From an uncultured Devosia sp. (GTDB taxonomy: Bacteria; Pseudomonadota; Alphaproteobacteria; Rhizobiales; Devosiaceae): 15,259 bases of DNA. Made by a program: the position numbers and the translations under genes. Position 1 is the first letter of the stretch; every line of letters starts with the position of its first letter. The stretch lies in assembly GCA_946481445.1 (NCBI GenBank), contig CAMLOA010000006.1:1-15259 (forward strand), given 5' to 3'. Under the pieces are notes generated by a model. It made no database searches, was not told where the DNA came from, and was given only the letters and a program-made list of their open reading frames with translations. This document shows positions 13,559 through 15,259 of this stretch, one piece after another.

Positions 13559-14869
13559 CTAGGGGGCTGGCTGCTCGGCTCGGCGTTGCAGCACGGCGGC
13601 AAAGAAGCCGTCTGTGTGGTGCTGGGCAGGCGTCAAGGACAGATAGAGGGGGTGAGCCGAACTGCTCATGCCCGGCATTGCCGAGACAAGCGGCACCACG
13701 GCGAAATCGGGGTGGGCCAGCATGAAGTTGACTACCTGCTCCTCGTTTTCCTCCACCAGCAGCGAGCAAGTGGCATAGACCAGCCGGCCACCGGGCCGCA
13801 CCAGCCGCGCGGCACTGGCGAGAATGCGGGCCTGCAGGGCGACCACGCCGGCGAGGCCGCCCTCCGCCTCCTGCCGCCAGCGCGCATCCGGGTTGCGGCG
13901 CCAGGTCCCGGTGCCGGTGCAGGGAGCATCGACGAGGACGCGATCGAAGCCGGCCTTGTGGCGCTTGACCCAGCGGTCGGTCTCGCTGGTCAGCAGGCGG
14001 GTCTGGATATTGTGCAGTCCCGCGCGGCGAAAGCGCTCGGCGCTGCGCTTGAGGCGTCCTTCCGAGACGTCGCAGGCCACGACGTGCCCCTTGTTGGCCA
14101 TCTGCGCAGCGATGGCCAGGCTCTTGCCGCCTGCCCCGGCGCAGAAGTCGACGACGCGGTCGCCTGGGCGCGCATCGACCAGCATGGCAACCAGTTGGGA
14201 TCCTTCGTCCTGGATTTCGAGCTCACCGCTCTTGAGCATCGGCAGACGTGCCAATGAGGGTCGATGGTCGAGGCGAATGCCATTGGGGGCCAATGGCGTT
14301 GGGGCAGCTTCGAGCCCAAGCCCGTGCAGCGCACGGAGCATGTCGTCGCGGATGGTCTTTATCGGATTGACGCGCAGGTCCAGCGGAGCCGGCGCCAGCA
14401 TGGCGGTCATCTCCGGCATGAAGGCATCGGCAAATCGGCGACGCAGCGGCTCGACAGCCCAGGCCGGGCACTCGACACGGACCTCTTCGGGCATGCCTGG
14501 GTGGTCCATGGAGTGACCTTCGAGCCTGGCGAGCAAGGCGCGCTCATGCCCCCTGAGCGGGGTGGGCGCGTGCTTCGCCCCGTTGAACAGGGCGCCAACC
14601 TCGGCAGCCCTTGCCCCCCGCAGCACCAACCAGGCCAGCAGGCGGTTGCGGTCGGAATCTGCAGCCGCATGCTGTGTCAGCCACCAGCCCAAGCGGGCCT
14701 GGTGACGAAGCAGATCATAGGCCAGTTCGAGAATATGGCCTCGATCCTCGTCGCCGATATGGCGCCGGGCCCGCAACCAGGCAGACGCCACCGCATCGGC
14801 CGGTCGGGCAACCGAGCCGAGTTCATGCATCAATTCTAGGGTGGCCTGGAGACGCGCGGAGGGAGACAC
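13559..14869 (-). CDS. rsmB: RsmB/NOP family rRNA (cytosine-C5) methyltransferase
   Basis: A 436-residue S-adenosylmethionine-dependent RNA methyltransferase, most likely acting on C967 of 16S rRNA. An N-terminal helical domain (about 1–140) includes ARLQATLELMHELGSVARPADAVASAWLRARR. Next is an RNA-binding region (about 155–225, ending LPMLKSGELEIQDEGSQLV). The Rossmann methyltransferase domain has the cofactor loop DFCAGAGGKSLA and the two active-site cysteines typical of m5C enzymes: Cys317 in DAPCTGTGTWRRNPD and Cys368 in YATCSLLVEENE. The GTG at 14869 is chosen because family similarity begins at SPSARLQA; it lacks a good ribosome binding site, and the internal ATG at 14830 is an alternative that would truncate the domain. 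RsmB is preferred but another RsmB/NOP paralogue cannot be excluded. dusA follows 74 bases downstream. Confidence 0.9.
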   Translation of the reverse strand: MSPSARLQATLELMHELGSVARPADAVASAWLRARRHIGDEDRGHILELAYDLLRHQARLGWWLTQHAAADSDRNRLLAWLVLRGARAAEVGALFNGAKHAPTPLRGHERALLARLEGHSMDHPGMPEEVRVECPAWAVEPLRRRFADAFMPEMTAMLAPAPLDLRVNPIKTIRDDMLRALHGLGLEAAPTPLAPNGIRLDHRPSLARLPMLKSGELEIQDEGSQLVAMLVDARPGDRVVDFCAGAGGKSLAIAAQMANKGHVVACDVSEGRLKRSAERFRRAGLHNIQTRLLTSETDRWVKRHKAGFDRVLVDAPCTGTGTWRRNPDARWRQEAEGGLAGVVALQARILASAARLVRPGGRLVYATCSLLVEENEEQVVNFMLAHPDFAVVPLVSAMPGMSSSAHPLYLSLTPAQHHTDGFFAAVLQRRAEQPAP

Positions 14870-14958
14870 GGTGGATTGGACTGAAACTGAAGCATTGGCT
14901 GCCTAGGCACAGCGCGCCTCGGCGTCAATGACGAACTGACCATGCCCTTGAGCGGGAC

Positions 14959-14974
14959 CAGGGCCGGAGCCCTG
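14959..14974. other. Short GC-rich hairpin after the ABC permease gene
   Basis: CAGGGC and GCCCTG form a 6 bp stem around a 4-base loop, nine bases past the permease stop codon on the minus strand. No T-tract follows on that strand, so it would be at best a weak or factor-assisted terminator, or a 3'-end stabiliser. The rest of the 114-base gap (14870–14983) shows nothing clear. Confidence 0.3.
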
Positions 14975-14983
14975 CCCTGTCTC

Positions 14984-15259
14984 TTATCCCTTGACCGCTC
15001 CGCCCGTCAGTCCCGAGATGATATAGCGCTGCGCCAGCAGGAAGAAGGCTATGGCCGGCATGATCGACAGCGTCAAGAAGGCGAGAATGCGCGGCCAGTC
15101 CGAGCCATACTGGCCCTGGAACTGCATGATCCCGAGCGGCCAGGTGTACTTGGCCTCGGAGTTGAGGACGATCAGGGGCAGCAGGAAGCTGTTCCAGCTG
15201 CCGACGAAGTTGAACACACCGACCGTGGCAATGATGGGCAGGCAAAGCGGCAGGGTGAC
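14984..15259 (-). CDS. Carbohydrate ABC transporter permease, C-terminal fragment
   Basis: The last 91 residues of an inner-membrane permease of the MalG-type (binding-protein-dependent sugar transport) family; the 5' part lies beyond the right edge. The frame is open to base 15259, reading VTLPLCLPIIATVGVFNFVG and then WNSFLLPLIVLNSEAKYTWPLGIMQF. After a polar stretch, a last membrane helix ILAFLTLSIMPAIAFFLLAQ leads to RYIISGLTGGAVKG, the near-invariant C-terminus of the family. Two membrane helices are visible. The EAA loop that contacts the ATPase lies upstream, out of view. It is probably the end of a sugar-transport operon extending to the right. The sugar cannot be inferred. Confidence 0.93.
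   Translation of the reverse strand, partial: VTLPLCLPIIATVGVFNFVGSWNSFLLPLIVLNSEAKYTWPLGIMQFQGQYGSDWPRILAFLTLSIMPAIAFFLLAQRYIISGLTGGAVKG

Noticed and set aside
13485..13769. N-terminal extension of dusA
   Set aside because: It overlaps the end of rsmB in another frame and precedes the conserved DusA N-terminus.
1..15259. CRISPR array, insertion sequence, phage or defence genes
   Set aside because: I saw no regular spaced repeats, transposase, integrase, toxin–antitoxin or restriction motifs; gene content and base use look uniformly chromosomal.

Overview
The window is ordinary, gene-dense chromosome from a high-GC alphaproteobacterium. The best guess is Hyphomicrobiales, perhaps a Devosia/Pelagibacterium-like genus. 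This is inferred from the rpiA–DUF2059–gor–class II DAHP synthase order, a PleC/PdhS-type histidine kinase, divergent cobT/cobS and the protein flavour; no rRNA or other taxonomic marker is present. I see no transposase, integrase, tRNA, rRNA, CRISPR array or clear compositional island. No stretch over about 300 bases lacks a gene; the longest gap is about 250 bases, between rpiA and the L,D-transpeptidase gene.

Layout, left to right. (1) 1–2915, minus strand: ribose-5-phosphate isomerase (rpiA) is coupled by an ATGA overlap to a secreted DUF2059 protein and followed by a strong intrinsic terminator. Glutathione reductase (gor) comes next, with a palindrome just in front of it, then the start of a class II DAHP synthase that runs off the left edge. 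(2) 3086–4867, plus strand: a secreted L,D-transpeptidase with its own promoter and terminator, then moaA, which appears to be transcribed leaderless. (3) 4874–6460, minus strand: a staphylococcal-nuclease-like protein with a problematic start, then an Lrp/AsnC regulator followed with zero spacing by a glyoxalase-fold (VOC) enzyme. (4) 6560–9235, plus strand: a membrane histidine kinase of the PleC/DivJ/PdhS type, then an HD-GYP protein with a degenerate receiver-like N-terminus. (5) 9267–11198: cobT and cobS, divergent, for the last steps of cobalamin assembly. (6) 11266–12446, plus strand: a membrane-anchored aspartic protease and a nucleoside deaminase 2 bases apart. (7) 12456–15259, minus strand: two RNA modification enzymes, dusA and rsmB, and the C-terminal end of a sugar ABC transporter permease that runs off the right edge.

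I found no convincing new defence or mobile system. The points most worth a second look are the kinase/HD-GYP signalling pair, the Lrp–VOC pair with inverted repeats upstream, two candidate leaderless promoters of identical geometry (moaA and dusA), the palindrome before gor, and the missing conventional start of the nuclease-like gene.
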